DNA of 64,000 bases from Varroa destructor (GCF_002443255.2 NW_019211456.1:28331341-28395340); one strand, 5' to 3'. Positions 24,261 through 36,282 are shown, numbered from the stretch's first letter. Made by a program: numbers and translations. Notes: generated from the letters alone by a model not told the origin.

Positions 24261-27200
24261 AAAACAGAGAAAAGTGTTTTGAGCCACCCTTAACGAAATG
24301 ACGCAATACTAGCAAACAGTAGGAATCTTCGACCTAAGACCAGCGGGATCACACGTAGGACGAATCGCTTCAAGGTAAAGGCGCTAAAATACTTAAAACA
24401 CTACAAGCAAAAAGTGCAGAAGATGGCTAAGGCCAGTAATACATGGGGCCTGATTACGCACTCAAAACTTCATCCTTGCTTGGTTTGATGGTATGATGAA
24501 AATAAGATAAATAGTGCTCTCCGAAATACTTCGCAAGAAGCGGTCTCTCTTGAAGTATCTAAACATATGTAGCATACCTAAAACTGTGTTGGTCGAGCAT
24601 GTATGCTAAGGCAAGATCTTACTTGTCGGTACCCTGTCAACAACCCATCAGAACCATCTGGACTTTGAAAGACCAAGCAGGTTGCCCTAATACTCATCAC
24701 TTCCAGTGCATATGTCGACACCGCCTTTCACTTCAGGGTATTCATACCTAGTTCATAGTTTCGCGTTCTCCACGAGCGCACCTCACGGCTTCCGTGATCG
24801 CGTCGGAAGAGACCCCAGAGGAGAAAGCTGGAACACACTCTAGGCGAACGTTGATTCAGAAAACATGTTATACCTAGTCTGAGGAGAGGACTAATCAACT
24901 GAACATAAGCGGATCTTATAGATTCAATGAAAAAGCATCTGTCTATAGTTGATTTTTGCTTCATATGTTGAATGTACTATATAAAAAGTGTCGTCAAACT
25001 TTCTTAGAACCTTCAGACTGGCATTAGCTCCTACGGATAGTAAATAGCTATGCTATGGCTTTAGTTTTCGTTACTTGCATTTCATACTTTTCGGATCTCG
25101 GCTCAAGCAAGTAACTTTATGGATTTAGCGAACAGCTTTTGAACAAGGACTGAATGTCAGCGGTTAATTGTGCCATCTATCGGCTACACACTCATTAGAC
25201 TTCTACCTCCCCTCCCCCCTTCCGGCCCCCTCAGTCTCATCAACAAAGTATGTAGCGGCATAAACACACACAGAAATTTCTACGCGTAAGCAGGGATTCA
25301 TTCATGAAAGGACTGAAGGGGGCACGGAGCAGGTGGGCAAAGATAATGCACAATAACATCAATTCTCTTACAATACAAATCACATACTACACCCATAAGC
25401 TACCTGGTAGCTACCACAATACCTGGTACTCTTGTCGATTCCATCTAGAGCTGACTGTTTCAGGATGTTGTTAAGCAATGTAAATGTTCACCTTGTTCTT
25501 CACTAGACGAAGTGATAAAATTAGATCTCCGGCAGTCTTATATGTAGTCGTAACGACAGCGCCGCGCGGTACAGCACCTAATACAGATGATTTTGTTGTC
25601 CTTTTTTCCGACCTATAGCATAACGATGAGCGGGCTTTTTTAGTAAGCCGTGTGTTAGAAAGAGGCAAACGTCAGCAAGAAATGCACAGCCGAAGGACAA
25701 ACGTCTCTCTGCATAAAGCCCTTGACAGAGAATGCTTTGCCCTGCTTGGTCTTGCTAGCTAGTGAGTGCGGTAAATACGCGACGCATTTAATCTCCTATA
25801 GCTTCCTTGAACATAGAGCTTGTCCTTGCGGAAGCGATCAGGGTGTCCCGGGGCTAGGATCATGGGTGAGAGATAATATAATTATTATTGTAGAAGTATT
25901 GAACCGATAAATGGTACGTAAGTGCTTGCAGAATGTAATAATAGGCCACCAATGGTGAGCTTAAGAAAAAAGCGCTGAGTATTATGTAAGACAATTTGAT
26001 GCCAGCTCCATCTGACGCAAGCCGACCCGTTAATGGAGTCTCATCGGAAACGTTCGGTAACCTCCCAGCATGTGTTGTAAACTGCTAATTGAAAACACGG
26101 CAATCGCCGACGACCACGTAAACGATCTACGGTTTATTTAACTGGTTATTTGTACAATAATGTGTCTCGCTGTTGCTTTTATTAACCGCATTCTGCTAGG
26201 ATCGACCGATTCGATACTGCCTTAATGATGGTCGGGGAACAACGAACAGGAAAGCTTCGATAGAAAGCCCCCTATACCGACCTCTAGGATTCCCTCTAAC
26301 CATGTACATAACTGCTCGACTTGAGAGGGCGCGCGCCTTTCAGGAAAACACTTACGGAAAGCAGCGGTTATTCCATTCGAGGATATTATTTCACATGACA
26401 ACTTTGGTGGTTGTTAACAATAAAGTCTACAGTAAGTGACAATGTGTATTTTCACGGTAAAAGGTGGCTATTGGTTGCCGAGGAACATTTCCTTCATAGA
26501 CGAATCATATACCGACAAAATGCTTTTGTTTAAGCAAACATGGTGCATTTTTCGAACAGATCCGCTTAAAAGCAGCTTACAATGAGAAACAACTCACTGA
26601 ACGATTAACCGTAAATGTTTGGTGGTTCGGGGCATGTTTCGGAAGTCGTAAAGTAAGTTGATGCCGTCTGAGGTGCAACTTGCTATCGACTATCAAAACG
26701 ATATTTCTAGAAAAGGAGAATGCATTGGTCGTTGTGGGGTGCAAAGCCACTTCAACCCTAAAACTTTAACTTGAAGTCTCATTTTGTTTTTGCTTGCAGT
26801 ACCAAATGGATCACGATCCCTCCTTTTCTAAACAAGTGAACTTGTATGACAATAGCATACGTCAGATATTCTTTACTTTCTCAAACCAGTATAAGGATAT
26901 TCCATTGCTCGTTTCGTATGCATAAATAGAATATCGAATACAACCGTCACGCGATCTGGTTTGGAGTTGCCTTCATTGTTAAAGCATCTTGTGGACATGC
27001 TTTTTTTTGTCGCTCACTGTAGGTGTCGACATAGTTGGCCCAAGGAAGAGTTCATGAGAGAAATTCTAAAGCATTAACACAGGATGTAAATTGAAAAATC
27101 ATGTAAAAAAACGTGGTAGTCAGTCGTTGTACCGACGTTATAATAAGAAAAATGTATTCGTTGTGCGAAACATTTTCCGCAATGTGACAACAAAGTTTTG

Positions 27201-28334
27201 TAGTATATTGTAGCTATTTGCCTAATTAAAGATAAAAAATAAATTTTCGTATGAGTCTTTGCATCTAATACGTTGTAAACCGGTATGGCTGCCTATTCAA
27301 ATCAATATGGATCAACGTCTATAATACTCGATGGCAGTTATAATATTCGTCGTTGTTGTTTTTTTATGCTAAGAAAATTTCCCTGATCACATACGTGGAT
27401 AAATGTGTTCCATCAAATTTCACGGGCACGAAACGTAAAGTACGAACGGGGCGTTATGGCTATACATTGTTGTAACCACGCGTACGTCTTCTGATCTATG
27501 GCCGGCAGACATTTCTAGATCCACCTTGTAATTGATGGTCACGGCAACCATCGATTGTGTGCGATCGATTTGTTTTTACACCCCAGTTATTCTAGACTTC
27601 TGTTTTTCGGGTTGATCTGTTGTTCATGATGTGCGAATCAAGGCATTTTTTGCTATGCAAACAAGGTGGCCGAGGGGGAAAGGCCTACATATGGGTGTAG
27701 GCAACCTGTCTTTGGCCTTCAGTACGACCACGCTGCAAAATACCGGAATGATATCTATAAGAACTCGTAGGTTTTTGGAACTGCTATATTCGTGCACTTA
27801 GATGCTCACCTACTATCACGATCACTAAGGGGTATTTTTGTTTTCGACAAATAACCAGCTTGTCCCATTTTGGTTGGAATTAGTTGAATTGCTAATTCGT
27901 TTGTGTTTGTTTTGCTGGTTTTCGATATCACTGTATTTCGATAAAAGTACACATAGTAATGTTTACCTTTGACTCGTCTCGCAAATCGATGATAAATAAA
28001 ATCTGAAATGTAAGCGGGCCCTTACGCGATGACGCGAACGGTCGGTGCAAAATAAATGGTTCATAGAGTTTAACAATTTGGGGGCTTGACGAAAGAACGG
28101 GGGGCAGCAGCTCCGACTTCGCTGTCACCGTCACGCCTAATGAGAGCAAGAAAACAGCAAGCTAATAAAGGTACATAGAAATTTACTTGAAGTTGGCATG
28201 CCCGCGAGAACGAGGCGACGGGCGCCCAACAAAGTCGTTCTTTCTATTGTAACAGGTATTTTACCATTATTCCTTTCGACTTATCCTAGTTTTCCCTTAC
28301 ATGTACGATAGTTAGCTACGATGCACTACGCTAC
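24261..28334. other. Non-coding DNA, expected intron of the receptor gene
   Basis: The receptor exon at 28335-28784 ends in a donor facing this region, but no downstream receptor exon (TM3 to TM7) could be found in it. There is a CCTCCCCTCCCCCCTTCC pyrimidine tract at about 25208 and a 7-bp hairpin GCCTACA/TGTAGGC at about 27684-27703. Confidence 0.45.
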
Positions 28335-28784
28335 CTTGCACATGGCTTGGCCAAATATCCAGTCTCGAGTGGTCATTGTCGTAATGAGGAACGGCAGTCC
28401 GAACAGAAACATCACGTCGGCAAGCGCCAAATTGAAGATGTACATATTAGTCACGGTTTGCATTTTCGAGAATCGGAACACTACGTAGATCACAAGCGAG
28501 TTACCACACAATCCGACAAGGCAGATGATTAAGTATAGGATCGTAGTGATTCGCACCATCGCCAGTGGCGCCTCCGTGTTGCTGAACTCCATGAGCGAAC
28601 AGTTAGAGAGAACCTGTGCCATTTGTGGGTCTTCGGCCAGTATCCGTAGATTGAGGGGTTCTGACATATTGAATTTACCATTCGTGCAGTTGCTTAACAG
28701 ATCTTGTAAATAGACGTGTTCGTCGTTCGCCAGTCGGATGACACTATCGACTGACACATTCTGCAGTGCCGTTAGCGCCTCCAT
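28335..28784 (-). CDS. Allatostatin-C / somatostatin-type GPCR, first coding exon (partial gene)
   Basis: This exon encodes residues 1-150 of a rhodopsin-class neuropeptide receptor of the allatostatin-C (somatostatin/opioid-related) group, a plasma-membrane receptor that in insects signals through inhibitory G proteins. The long N-terminus has four N-glycosylation sequons (Asn9, 32, 39, 61). TM1 is about residues 78-102 with the conserved Gly-Asn (94-95). The first intracellular loop is RFSKMQTVTNMYIFNLALAD, leading into TM2 with Asp123. The Trp142 loop and Cys149 before TM3 are present. The ATG at 28784 is chosen because a TAG lies 12 codons upstream in frame. The upstream GTG is not needed. 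The exon ends Met-Cys-Lys exactly before GTAGCG, a phase-0 donor. TM3-TM7 were not found in this window, so the gene is partial as seen. Family assignment is from remembered conserved motifs. Confidence 0.88.
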
Positions 28785-29424
28785 CACGCCCGACGTTGGG
28801 ACGGCTGTGTAGGCGGTGCGCTAAATGTCGTCTAAATAGTCGAGAAAACAAGAATTCAAGAGGGTAAGCAAAGCGACAGTTACCCGCAGACGGCTAAATT
28901 AACCGGCGCTTACAACGGGTCGGTACCGCAGTCTGACGTCTGGATGCGCGTACTTGATTTGTGCTAAAACGACATCAACGAGCCGCGGGGTCCAGCCACC
29001 AGAAGACCGCGGAGCAAAACTGGCCGACTACAAGGTAAATACCTCAACAGACGTTCTTGAACGATGGTTACCAAACACAAAAATACACACACGCAAACAA
29101 ATATACTGATAGCTGAGGCCGTTCTGAGTGATGATGATTTCAGTAACGATGTCGATTTTGTAGCTGTCGCTACTGATCTGATGCTCCTCATACGATTACT
29201 ACTACTGCAAATGTTGATTTGACGACAAATTATGACACAGTCGCTGCGTGAAGTCGCCTCCACGTTTAACCGTCTTAACGTTATGTCGTATGTTATCTGC
29301 TACGTGTTTTAATCAGGGCGATACAAGTAATTCCTTGTATAGCTACTACTGTTACTGGAGTTAAGAGCTCGTTGGCAGACTATGCATATTGCTCCATGTT
29401 TGTTTAGCCAGATTTATCGTGTAG

Positions 29425-29456
<32 letters not shown>

Positions 29457-29717
29457 GATGTGAGCAGCTGTGAATATGTGTCCAATTATAAGCCACATCT
29501 TATAGCCTTAGACACTGTGTTGTATTTCCTTAGCACCGCTTGCTGATCTTCATATCATATAAACAATATATTGATCCCTTAATCAGTTATAACCAGTGGA
29601 ATATAGGACATAGTGGTGCTCTACGATGGCCCAGCCTCTGATGTGGACAACTGCAATAGCTATGGTTAATTGGTTAACGGTTATTTCGAATAATTGAACT
29701 AGCTGACGCCTTAACGG
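28785..29717. other. 5' flank of the receptor exon
   Basis: A possible acceptor (GACGACATTTAG) on the minus strand would start the exon at 28820 with an open in-frame leader, so the exon may be preceded by a 5' UTR exon. A moderately GC-rich stretch surrounds 28780-29030. There is a TA repeat at 29425-29452. No TATA box could be placed with confidence. Confidence 0.4.
29425..29452. repeat. (TA)14 microsatellite
   Basis: A perfect run of TA dinucleotides in non-coding DNA upstream of the receptor exon. Confidence 0.9.
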
Positions 29718-29996
29718 TTACTTGTCATGGCGTGACTGTCTGTTTCTGCCATGAAATGATATCAGCGGGTCACCGTGAATTAATTCACCCATGGCAATTT
29801 GAACCGCTGTTTTCACAAGGTTGAGACCGGTAGCAACATGATGGGCTGCGTTTTTGAAGACGAATGATGACAAGAGCCAAATTGAAAGAAGTGCTTGGGC
29901 CACATTAACAGACCTTGCTATTTTGCTGGCGTTTTGTTTAACATCTTCTGTTGTTGACCTCACGCTCCGCTCGTGTTGATGCGATAGCGAAAAATA
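29718..29996 (-). CDS. Candidate terminal exon with amphipathic/hydrophobic helices
   Basis: The minus-strand acceptor GTGATTCTTCCAG opens a phase-0 frame of 92 codons ending TAA at 29718-29720. The peptide begins polar, then has a long helix-favouring hydrophobic region (VAQALLSIWLLSSFVFKNAA, then ATGLNLVKTAVQIAMGEL) and a basic polar C-terminus (FHGRNRQSRHDK). The other strand is closed by stops across this segment. This looks like the last exon of a membrane-associated protein, transcribed in the same direction as the receptor and lying upstream of it. The family is not recognised. A donor-like AA then GTAACC overlaps the stop, so continuation into another exon is possible. Confidence 0.42.
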   Translation of the reverse strand, partial: YFSLSHQHERSVRSTTEDVKQNASKIARSVNVAQALLSIWLLSSFVFKNAAHHVATGLNLVKTAVQIAMGELIHGDPLISFHGRNRQSRHDK

Positions 29997-31813
29997 CTGG
30001 AAGAATCACTGAATAATAGGACAATTTCAGCCCTTGCCTCGTTGTTTCTCGTTCTTTCTTTTCCGGAGCAAACTAATGTAACAGACGGTTTAATTGTAGA
30101 GCTAGTTACGAGGTGATGCCTTTGGCCATATAGACAACACAGAGTTTTCCTCCGTTGACTTGTTCTGCTGTCTTCTACGTACGCTGACAGCAATAACAAC
30201 GAGGCAGATCCAGGTTTTCCCGCTCTTCTGCCACCGTGCACGCCTACAGGGACCGATCAAGTCACTTTCGCTAGTCAGATCAAATATTACTAGACAACGA
30301 CGGACTCATCCGCTCGTTTTCTTCTAAGCCGGGCTGGGGTGGACGCGAATAGAGTTAATCAGCGAATTGCTACCAGGGGCATGAGGCGACTATTATTACC
30401 GACAGCAACTTGAGTCCGCGCGTGGGCCACCGAATCGAAGTCAGCCAAAGTGACACACGCTGTTTCGTAGGAATTCTGTGGCTTCACTCGGTTACGAAGT
30501 TAATCGTCGCTATTGTCGCCATTGCAGTTCCCTTCAAAGGCAACCGGGCTGTGGGCTTCGGCTACGAAGAGCTCAATGCCGCTGTCATCACTCACCATCA
30601 GCGGGTGAACGGTGCCAGGAGTCGCAGACGCGCGGAGTGTACACTCGCTCGTATTATAAACACTACGTTGCTGACTTGTCGATCATCGCGGAACATCACC
30701 CACGCCCGTGCATCCGTGTGACATCCTCGGTCAACGACAAAAAACGCCGAAACAGACCAAGCTTATTTTTTAGTGCGGCCTTGTCAATAATTATTTCCTC
30801 TTAAAGCTCTTGCGCCTGCGTGCAAATAGCTAGATCGCCCTTATCTTCGCTTAGCCGCCGATATCTAGTAGCGTATCAGTGAGGATGCGAACAGACAGCG
30901 ACCAAGAACGGCTGACAGGGCGTGTCCGTGATGTAGTTCCAGTCGTAATATACTTGTTGCAATTGGAAGGCGACTAAGTTATTATAGTATCGGTAGTGGG
31001 CACCCGTGATCCAGTTGACAGGACGGTCCTATCACCTATATCGACGGCCAGGTACCTTTGGCACGAAAAGATTGGAGAAATAGGCGCAGTCACTGCAACA
31101 TCATGAGTCAAAAGAAATCAGTTCACGCATGGACACGAGAACGTATTGAACATCGATGTGTTGTCGATGCCGTCTGAGCCAGCCAAGTAAGGATAGTAGT
31201 TCAAACGTTTAAATACGAAAGCGACACTGAGCACTGACATTAAGTCACTTCTCGCTTATGTTTGGCTCGTAGGGTGGTCGGTCTAGGGTGTCAAATTTGA
31301 CGAATCGCTCCATCTGACGGGGTTTCGCTTGAAAGACAGGACTCCGCACTCCACGATCGCAGCAGTAATATTCCAAAATGTACAGCGTTAATAATTATTC
31401 AAACTGCGGGAAACGCGCGAAATTTTTACAGCGGCCGCTATTGACAGCTGAAAAACATCAGGCAGGGTAAAACAGATAAGGAAAGTAACGTTAGGTTGCT
31501 ATACTCAAAGCTTGTTAGTGCGCGTCGCAAATGATAAACTGTACACTTGACAGATTATGCCGGCAACCTTCTAGAACCAAAAACTCCAGGCATCATCATT
31601 GTAACCACTTTATTAAAATTATCGATAGTACAAGGGCAAGCGGACGTCTTTCCAATTTTCACGTATCCTAGAAATGTTCGGGTTGTAAGAGCTTTGCAGG
31701 TCCGTCTGTTACGATTCGAAGATTTACAGGTTCGCCATTGATGCACCTTCACACATTTATACGCACGCTGGCCTTATACTCTTCCGGTAGGTCCGGGAGA
31801 TGAATCCTGCTAG
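29997..31813. other. GC-elevated non-coding or uncertain DNA
   Basis: Several overlapping plus-strand frames (30410-30804) and a minus-strand frame (29960-30241) are open mainly because the DNA is CpG-containing and GC-elevated. None has convincing splice borders. The region could hold promoters or 5' UTR exons. Confidence 0.35.
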
Positions 31814-31963
31814 TCGGATGCTGCCGTCTGGTCGGACCTCGTGGCCTCTACCCTTTCCCGCATGGCCTCTCTGCTAGGGCGCACTCTCGCCACTAGAGCT
31901 CTCACCAGACAGGCCGAACGACAACGAGAGCAGCAGGGCCAACGGCCGCGAACCGGCGCCTAG
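31814..31963 (+). CDS. Candidate terminal exon, Arg/Gln-rich C-terminus
   Basis: A sharply GC-rich island holds a plus-strand frame that opens after CCTGCTAG (possible acceptor) and runs 49 codons to TAG. The peptide starts DAAVWSDLVASTLSRMASLL, continues as an amphipathic helix and ends in a polar Arg/Gln tail (RQAERQREQQGQRPRTG). A poly(A) signal lies 80 nt downstream and is followed by GT-rich DNA. The same island can also be read on the minus strand as a 54-nt exon (31906-31959) between TACCCTATTCTAG and CTG/GTGAGAG, so strand is not certain. No family recognised. Confidence 0.38.
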   Translation, partial: SDAAVWSDLVASTLSRMASLLGRTLATRALTRQAERQREQQGQRPRTGA

Positions 31964-32043
31964 AATAGGGTAACGCCTTATCCACAGAAAAGTTCACTTC
32001 ACCACTTAGCCTTTGACTGTAAAAAGCTGCTGATGCTCACGAT

Positions 32044-32049
32044 AATAAA
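32044..32049 (+). promoter_or_regulatory. Putative poly(A) signal
   Basis: AATAAA is followed about 10-30 nt later by GT-rich sequence (ATGTTTGACTGGCAGTGTGC). It supports the plus-strand reading of the 31814-31963 island. Confidence 0.4.
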
Positions 32050-33170
32050 TGATGTTTGACTGGCAGTGTGCTCTTTTGCACTCTATGAAGCCCAAAAACT
32101 CAAAACGCTGGCTGTTTATGTGCCTTTAGTGTCTGGGTGCGTGTGTATAGGCTCAGATAGATGACCATGTAGGAATAGGACAGGTAATCGAATGGTTTCA
32201 TACCAATGAATAAAGGTTACGCCCGGCGCTGGCTTAACTATGATTCTAAACATCAGATGTGTCAGTTCAGATCAGTCAGCTTTTAAATCTACACCATTAC
32301 CGATACATTTTACGTTCTTGTATATGTAATACGGATAACATAGGTGTTTAGTGCTAGCTGTTTCTTATAACTTGTTCTAGAATCTAACAGTCGCGTTTTT
32401 GAAAATAAAATAGATAAATGAATAAAGTCTTGCCATATCAGGTACTTGTCATCATATAATCAGGCCAAAAAAATCAAGCCTTTATTACGAATTAATGTAT
32501 TAAAAGTTTTAATAAACTCCGAAAAATTCCTCAGCCTTGTCGAGATTTAGTATAATTTTACTAGTCTTAGTTCAGACAGATACATAAATGCAGAATTTTA
32601 CCCTTTTAGGATTGCTTAACATACTACCACTGTTTCTCTTAGGTTAAGTATTATTGGTCTACAACAAGGAACCTATCGTTGTACATATATTTCCCACCAT
32701 CGATCTAACAAAACACATTCTGATCGATGTCGCGTTCTAAATACAGATACGTTTTGTGTGTGAAATATGTGCAACGGCAAAGCACATTGTAGAAGAAACT
32801 TTCAGTACTTGAAAATACATACATCATGCTTTAGCATTCCGAATAACAGTGACACTACCAGAAAGCATATACCAGGATATTATATTTTACATTGTCCAGC
32901 TTTCATAATGATATATTTCAATACGCAAGTGTAAACATATATGATTGCAAACATTATTTATAAATATACACATTTTTTCACTTATAATAGTTATTACCCA
33001 AGTCGATAGTCGTCAACGCAGTGTTGATTCCTTTCAGCCTCTTTTGACTTTTTCCTGGTGTCTTTATAAAGAAAAATGCATTAGGTTACCTCGCTGTCCT
33101 CTACAATCCCGGTGTTTAGATTATACTTCCGTTGGTTTTTTTCTCTTGCACTATTTCACTGGGTAATCAG
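32050..33170. other. AT-rich non-coding DNA
   Basis: No exon seen. The end of the block forms the pyrimidine tract before the 33171 candidate acceptor. Confidence 0.5.
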
Positions 33171-33350
33171 GTTACGCGTGTCAAAGGAGCTGGAAAGAAA
33201 TTGTTCTCCTTGACACCAGCTAGAGTTTTGGCTGGTTGCTCGGCCTACTGCCTCGACTCTTGGCGTTTGGACCCCTCAATCGCCGTAGTGTCGGCCCTTT
33301 CAAGCTTTCTTTGGCCTTTGCCTCACAGTCGTGGCACTATACAGTGTTGA
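33171..33350 (+). CDS. Possible exon after a strong splice-acceptor-like tract
   Basis: A very strong acceptor-like context (GGTTTTTTTCTCTTGCACTA, then GGGTAATCAG) precedes a phase-0 frame of 59 codons ending TGA. The GC content jumps at the border. The peptide has a basic start (VTRVKGAGKKLFSLTPARVL) and a hydrophobic middle (SIAVVSALSSFLWPL). The other plus frames close within 17 codons and the minus frames are broken by stops. No protein family is recognised and no nearby poly(A) signal was seen. A possible donor (ATCGCC then GTAGTG) would shorten the exon. Confidence 0.3.
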   Translation, partial: VTRVKGAGKKLFSLTPARVLAGCSAYCLDSWRLDPSIAVVSALSSFLWPLPHSRGTIQC

Positions 33351-35965
33351 TCCTATCATAGTATCACTCTGGATCTGAAGTCAAGGAAAATCACAGGATA
33401 ATACGTAACATCCTGTATTAGCTAGTGTTTCATATCAGCCTCCTTCGTCGAACTTGTAGGATCTTTCTAGCTATACACATTCGGCAAACATCACAATGAT
33501 ATAGTACCACTTTTGTGCTTATCTTGGCTACCCAACACAAACAAATAGGGAAGAACTAAGGGTTTCGCTGAACTAGAGATAAGAGATAGAGAGAAATAAA
33601 CTGAAACAATACAAATATCAAAATGAGAGCGGAGAACAGTTGCGTAACGGGAGGATGTGCAAGCTATATAATGGGCAATACTACAACGCTACATGACCTA
33701 AAGAACAACCCGGTTGAATCTACAGGTTGACATTCGATCAGGCATGTTATCCATGCATGTTGTCCTAATTTACGCTTATTCCTGTTGTAGTACTTCAATA
33801 TCTATGAGTGGTCCTGCTTTGTCCGTTTTTTGCTTTTGTTTGCAAGATTTCCGAATCTTTAGCAAAATACGATGAGACGGCCCGACTTATATGAACCCTC
33901 TCTCTAAACCATTAACAGATAGGGTATTATTGTTATTTATTTATACATTAATTTACTGGAGTGGATCTAGTGGCATTCTGTAAAAACACACAAGATCAGC
34001 TATGTCCAGTCAACTATTTTCGTACTATTTTTTAGTGCTATTAACAATTAGTACCACAGTGTTCCTATATGCTGGCTGTCGTGTCCTGCCTTTCAAAGCT
34101 TTAATACGCTTTATCTCTGTCAGTATCCTTCGTAGAACGTGAAGTTTTTGAAGACTGGAGAATTATCTGTGGAATACTCGTCATTAGTTTATCGACACCT
34201 ATCTCAGATATTTATAAGCATATAATAAATTCATTATTAGCAGAATTAGCTAAACTAGCTAGCAAAAAAACGCTCGCCTTTATCTGGAAAAACTTGAGAT
34301 GAGCTTGTGGATTTACATACAAGGACATCGGAGCTACCAGTTTGATCATAATAAACATATTATTTGTTGTTAATAGACTTGCCATAGGTGTTTTGTTACG
34401 AGATGGAGTAATGACTCGTCTTATCTTTCGCTCTATGCTTTTATCACAATCAGTTTGTTACGCGGGTTATTAGATTAATTCTGTAAGATCGGAGAGAATC
34501 TGAGGATGAAGCCATTTTGTTCAAAGTTCGTTAACGGATATTACTCGTACAATCCATTAAACACAGGCTAAACCCGGATTAATGTCCTGACCCCACTGCC
34601 TCAATGGGGAGGTCTATTGTTTTTGTTCGAAAACCTGTGGAACAGCGGTCAAGCAATGCAGTTAATGGTAAGTCATGTCTGGCTTGGTCATGATGTACTT
34701 TTTACAATAGCAAATTGGCGATTGTATATGTTTAGCTTCGTCTGGCCACCGCTAAGCCAACCTTGATTACGAGATGTTTGCATAAGCATTTCGGACCTTT
34801 TGTACGTATAAGCTCATTATTGTCACAAGCATCATCTAGTGGTGAATTTTTACCTATGGTTTTATAGATAGGCTAATTTACGCTACTTGTCTGCTCCCAA
34901 ATATAGGTAATAGTGATTTATTCAAGCATCTATATTTCCTAGTGCGCTCGTAGTGAGTTCTTTATGGTTGGAAGTATTTAAAAAAAACGCAAGCACATTG
35001 TTGTCTCGTACTTAAACAATTCGTCTTTTCGACTGGAAACAATCCGCAATTTAACGTGGCGTTCTTCATTGTGACATCATCCATGTTCAGCACTAATAGA
35101 GAGACATTCCAATCAGAGCACTCCTATATCTTTCAGGCTTAAGAAGAGAAAGGCTTTCTGCGAAATTGCTATCACACTACAAGTAGATGGCTTAAACATC
35201 TTGCGAGCATCCAGAGTTCGATTTAGCAAGCTTCTTCACTTACATGAACTTATCTACTTAATATTTGTAAGATAAAAGAAAAGCACTTCATGCACGTTAA
35301 GAATTAAAGTGTTCTACGCGGTAGCCTTTGTGGATCCTAGTAGCAAACGAGTCTTGTCTTAGAAAATCTGTTCCCGCCCCCCTTTAGTGTATCGAGCAAT
35401 GCGAACTGATGTTTTACCATAGCTGTCATATCATCTGGACGCTAGCGTTACTTCGTCGTACTTCCTAGCGGTCTGGCTTTGTCTGCGATTAACCCCCCTA
35501 AAATCTAGCCAGGTTTAACCCGGACAGAATCTAATTTAAACATATTCAATAGGATTTGTTGATGACCATCCATTGTTTGCTTTCAGTCTATTATATTATA
35601 TCCAAGCTATTCTTAGTACTAAAGTAAATTGTAAAGTGTATTTCATCTAACGAAGACATCACCGCAGTTATTCTTCTCGCTACTTATTTGCCTACTCGAG
35701 TTGCTGCAAAAATAGCTAGATTCACGCAGTAACGATGACCGTAAAACGATAGCACCATCACCAGATTAACAATCCCCATACTCCTCAAGGCATAATATCT
35801 CTTCATAACAATAGAGGCTATTCTCATTGAGTATGAAGCCAGCACATCGCCTTGAACCTCGTCGTTTGGTAGCTAGCTAGCTGTTCAAGGTGCCTTTAGC
35901 TGCGCTACGTTTCGATACAGGGGCTTTCGCCGTTTACTTGTCACCAGTCGGATCATTCCACTTAC
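33351..35965. other. AT-rich non-coding DNA, probably intron downstream of 35966-36282
   Basis: No open frame of note. The donor at 35965 on the minus strand points into this block. Confidence 0.45.
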
Positions 35966-36282
35966 CTCACTGCTACTATTATAGAGTGAAACACAGTCCT
36001 GCTATTTTTGCTGAGTGAGACGATGCGGAAGACCAAGAAGGCCTGCAGGCGTTTCACAGGCACCCACGATCTGTCTTCGAACCTGTAGCGCTGTTGTGGG
36101 ACAGGTCTGAAAAATGCGCGTACGACAGCGCTCTTGTGAGAGCTGCTACCGATGCTATAACCTTTGTCATTAGCGTACTCCATTTTTCTGGAAATTATAT
36201 CTAGCACGTCTCTGGTCAGCCGCAAGATGAAGCGACGTTTTTCCAAAGGAGGTATCGACTTATCTGACCACCCACCGGGCGG
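35966..36282 (-). CDS. Internal exon of an unrecognised gene (both splice sites strong)
   Basis: The minus strand shows an acceptor with a T-rich tract (AGCTTTTTCGTTTTTATCTG, then GGTATATTCCAG) and a consensus donor (GTGAG then GTAAGTGG). The 317-nt exon is open in phase 0 for 105 codons plus two bases. The peptide is Pro/Gly-Trp at first (PPGGWSDKSIPPLEKRR), then a helical charged segment (FILRLTRDVLDIISRKMEYA), then a Gly-Ser linker and an Arg/Phe-rich part (VVRAFFRPVPQQRYRFEDRS). It has no cysteine. A dibasic KRR suggests, but does not prove, a processing site. Neither neighbouring exon was found. Product unknown. Confidence 0.48.

Noticed and set aside
27660..27715. Possible tRNA-Ser (GTGGCCGAG start)
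   Set aside because: Only the D-arm-like start matches. There is no B box and no paired acceptor stem. The GCCTACA/TGTAGGC hairpin explains the structure.
28347..28713. Plus-strand frames at 28347-28532 and 28525-28713
   Set aside because: They are shadows of the receptor exon.
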